From positions 1 through 8,720 of the forward strand of contig CALXRJ010000010.1 in the NCBI GenBank assembly GCA_944390615.1: a stretch of 8,720 nt of DNA, in the 5' to 3' direction. The position numbers and the translations under genes are program-made. Below are positions 6,681 through 8,720 of this stretch, one piece after another (position 1 is the first letter of the stretch; every line of letters begins with the position of its first letter). The notes under the pieces were generated by a model. That model was given only the letters and a program-made list of their open reading frames with translations. It had not been told where the DNA came from and ran no database searches. Source of the stretch: an uncultured Clostridia bacterium. GTDB lineage: Bacteria; Bacillota; Clostridia; TANB77; CAG-508.

Positions 6681-7344
6681 ATGGAAATATTAAGAGTAGA
6701 AAATTTATGCAAAGTCTATGGAAAAGGAATGGCAAAAGTAGTTGCCATAGACAATATATCTTTTCAAGTAGAAAAAGGAGAATTTGTAGCAATTGTAGGA
6801 GCATCTGGAAGCGGAAAATCTACTTTACTACATTTAATAGGTGGAGTCGATCGACCAACCAGTGGTAAAGTTTTTGTAGACGGAAAAGATATTTATGAAT
6901 TTACTGATGACGAATTGGCTATTTTTAGAAGAAGACAAGTAGGCTTAATTTATCAATTTTACAACTTAATTCCTATACTAAATGTAGAGGAAAATATAAC
7001 ATTACCACTAAAACTAGATAATCGAGAAGTAGATGAGAAAAAATTAAATGAGTTAATTCGGACTTTTAGGATTGGAAAATAGAAGAACTCACCTGCCAAA
7101 TGAACTATCAGGAGGGCAACAACAAAGAACATCCATTGCCAGAAGCATGATAACCAATCCTGCTATTATTTTAGCAGATGAGCCAACTGGAAACTTAGAT
7201 TCCAAATCAAGTGATGAGATTGTAGAACTACTAAAAAAATCAAATCGAGATTATAAGCAAACCATTATTATGATTACCCATAATATGGAAATTGCAAAAA
7301 TAGCAGATAGAATCTTAAAAATAGAAGATGGAAAGCTTGTTTAA
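6681..7344 (+). CDS. ABC exporter ATPase (LolD/MacB/BceA type), needing a +1 frameshift at CGG 7059
   Basis: The ATP-binding subunit of an FtsX-type exporter. Without the shift the frame ends at TAG 7080-7082, before the signature motif. Skipping C7059 gives one protein of 220 residues, the usual length. It shows Walker A GASGSGKST (40-48), Q-loop Q92, the signature LSGGQ (142-146), Walker B ILADEP (D166, E167), the D-loop and H-loop H200. The joint reads NELI-G-LLGLENRR, a normal sequence before the signature. AAAGGAG (6667-6673) stands seven bases before the ATG. The permease follows 14 bases after the stop. Relatives move lipoproteins or expel peptide antibiotics, so the substrate cannot be told. 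All nucleotide-binding motifs are intact on both sides of the shift, which argues against decay. Confidence 0.9.
7059..7062 (+). other. CGGA frameshift site in the ABC ATPase gene
   Basis: Zero-frame codons are TTA ATT CGG ACT. The +1 frame has a TAA at 7054-7056 and the zero frame a TAG at 7080-7082, so the shift must fall in a window of about 25 bases, and the only CGG there is in frame. Skipping C7059 makes Gly127. A one-base excess in the T run 7064-7067 would also repair the frame, so this site alone is not decisive. Confidence 0.7.
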
Positions 7345-7358
7345 AGGGGGTGTAACAA

Positions 7359-8720
7359 ATGAGCATTCTACGGTAAAATATCAATTCGAAATTTAAAATT
7401 AAATAAGAAAAGAACAGTAAGTACTATATTAGGAATTGTTTTATCTTGTAGTCTAATCTGTGCGGTTGCAACTATGGTTACAAGTTTTCAGGCAACGCTA
7501 GTAGAAAATGCAATCAACGAAACTGGTTATTATCATTTAGCCTTATATGATATAAAAGAGGAAGATATAAAAACATTAAAAAATAACAGAGATGTCAAAG
7601 ATGTTTTTACAATCTATGAAAATGGATATGCAGTTTTAAAAGAATTGCAAAATGAAGAGACACCTTATTTAAAATTATATTCTATGGACAACCAAACCTT
7701 TGATACTTTAAAATTTCAGCTAACAGAAGGAAGATTTCCGGCTAATGAAAAAGAACTGGTTATTAGTAGAAATATTATTTCCAATGGAAAAGTAGATTAT
7801 AAAATAGGGGATCAAATAACAATCGACGTAGGTACAAGAAAAACATTAGATGGCTATGATTTAGAAAGTAGTAATCCTTATAACAAAGAAGAGGAGCAGT
7901 TAGTTGATACCAAAACCTATGAATTTACAATCGTTGGAATTATGGAAAGACCAAATTATTATTTTGAAACTTATAGTGACCCAGGTTATACGGTTATTTC
8001 AACAAATATCTCTATTGGTAAACAAAATGCCTATCTCTCTTTAAAAAATCCAAGAGACTACCAAAATGCGATTACCAATCTATTAGGGGCATCGAACTAT
8101 GAGGAAGTTGCAAATCCTACCGCTTCTTCAAACGAAAACCTAAAGGATAAAAAATTTGCAATCAATCAGGAACTTTTAAGATGGGAAGCATTTGCTTTTA
8201 GTGATGATACGGTGAAAATGCTATATGCTGTAAGCCGGAGTTGTCATTTTTATGATTGTATTTACCAGCGTATTTTGTATTAGAAATTCCTTTGCCATAG
8301 CCGTTACCGAAAAAATGAAAATGTATGGCATGCTTACTAGTATTGGAGCAACCAAAAAACAAATCAAGAAAAATGTTTTCTGGGAAGCATCGATTTTAGG
8401 AGCGATAGGAATTCCACTTGGAATATTTTTTCGGAATCTTGGCAGTATTTGTGTTGATAAAAATTGTAAATTATTTATTAGGAGATTATTTGTTAGCTCA
8501 TGTTAATGGAATTGTTATGAATATATCCATACTACCAATTCTATTATCCGTTGTACTTAGCATGATTACCATTTACTTATCCTCTTTTTTATCGGCTAGA
8601 AAGGCAAGTAAAGTAAGTATGATAGAGCTAATACGAAATGCAGATGAAATCAAAATCAAATCCAAAAAATTGAAAGTACCAACCATTATTTCTAAAGTAT
8701 TTAAAACAGGTGGAGAATTA
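7359..8720 (+). CDS. FtsX-type ABC exporter permease, needing three +1 frameshifts, cut by window edge
   Basis: The membrane subunit matching the preceding ATPase. Skipping the C of the CGG at 7371, 8236 and 8432 gives 453 visible residues and an open right end. In this joined reading a basic N-terminus with RNLKLNKKRTV leads into membrane segment 1 (about 22-42). A large outer domain of about 240 residues follows, then segment 2 (LYAVSGVVIFMIVFTSVF, from about 288), the conserved cytoplasmic loop with EKMKMYGMLTSIGATKKQ, and segments 3 and 4. The text ends ARKASKVSMIELIRNADE plus a basic linker, where large BceB-like permeases continue into a second half. AAGGGGG at 7344-7350 stands eight bases before ATG 7359; unshifted translation would stop after five codons. 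Frames agree with the family throughout, so decay is unlikely apart from the CGG sites. Confidence 0.85.
7371..7374 (+). other. CGGT frameshift site at the start of the permease gene
   Basis: The sixth zero-frame codon after ATG 7359 is TAA (7374-7376), directly following CGG. The +1 frame has TGA at 7360-7362. The shift is therefore confined to 7363-7373, and CGG is the last codon before the stop. Skipping C7371 reads MSIL-G-KISIRNLKLNKKR, the usual N-terminus of such permeases apart from the variable residue 5. Confidence 0.75.
8236..8239 (+). other. CGGA frameshift site in permease membrane segment 2
   Basis: Zero-frame codons are GTA AGC CGG AGT, ending at TAG 8281-8283. The +1 frame has TAA at 8231-8233, so the shift must come after 8233; CGG begins three bases later. 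Skipping C8236 reads YAVS-G-VVIFMIVF, a continuous hydrophobic helix. Confidence 0.8.
8432..8435 (+). other. CGGA frameshift site in permease membrane segment 3
   Basis: Zero-frame codons are ATA TTT TTT CGG AAT. The +1 frame is closed by TAG at 8406-8408, and the zero frame loses all family likeness after CGG. Skipping C8432 reads GIPLGIFF-G-ILAVFVL, matching the Gly-rich third segment of FtsX permeases, where a Gly is common at this point. Confidence 0.82.

Noticed and set aside
6599..6868. An 89-codon + strand frame overlapping the ATPase start.
   Set aside because: It begins in the terminator, has no ribosome binding site, and is an out-of-frame shadow of the ATPase with unnatural composition.
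7072..7344. A separate short gene starting at TTG 7072.
   Set aside because: It is the second half of an ABC ATPase with signature, Walker B and H-loop, and makes no sense alone; it joins the first half at 7059.
3001..8435. Pseudogenes or decaying genes in mnmA, ABC ATPase and permease.
   Set aside because: All five lesions are +1 at in-frame CGG, with catalytic motifs intact on both sides and no stray stops, deletions or damaged motifs. True decay would give mixed lesions. Assembly error remains the main alternative and is noted in the findings.

Overview
The window is AT-rich and every supported gene lies on the + strand. The SUF gene set, the dominance of AGA for arginine, strong AGGAGG-type ribosome binding sites and the FtsX-type ABC exporter suggest a low-GC, probably uncultured anaerobic Bacillota (Clostridia-like). 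The organism itself cannot be named from the sequence.

Layout. 2-541 is the 3' end of sufD, an Fe-S scaffold subunit. 542-783 has no large gene but holds a promoter, a palindrome over its -10 and a foldable leader RNA with a possible alternative terminator. 784-4024 is a tight cluster: sufS (cysteine desulfurase), an unrecognised 140-residue gene, sufU (sulfur acceptor) and mnmA (tRNA 2-thiouridylase). 4074-6563 is a copper pair, copZ and copA, closed by a hairpin terminator at 6570-6615. 6618-6651 is a promoter region with a tandem 9-bp repeat. It drives an ABC exporter: ATPase 6681-7344 and an FtsX-type permease from 7359 that runs off the right edge.

The main finding is a decoding anomaly. 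Three genes (mnmA, ABC ATPase, permease) look broken by five frameshifts, all needing a +1 shift. Each shift coincides with an in-frame CGG codon (3001, 7059, 7371, 8236, 8432). Skipping the C, so that CGGN is read as GGN = Gly, restores the conserved protein every time. A scan by eye finds no other in-frame CGG in any gene here, whereas CGA and CGT occur in frame as ordinary arginine and about 25 CGG trinucleotides lie out of frame with no disturbance. The simplest biological reading is that CGG is not an arginine codon here but a +1 frameshift or quadruplet signal giving glycine. The competing explanation is recurrent single-base insertion errors just before Gly codons.

Working together: SufS takes sulfur from cysteine, SufU accepts it, SufD belongs to the scaffold that builds Fe-S clusters, and MnmA uses sulfur (and, from its CxxC...C pattern, possibly an Fe-S cluster) to thiolate tRNA U34. 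CopZ and CopA remove Cu(I), which attacks Fe-S assembly. The ABC exporter appears to be a separate unit.
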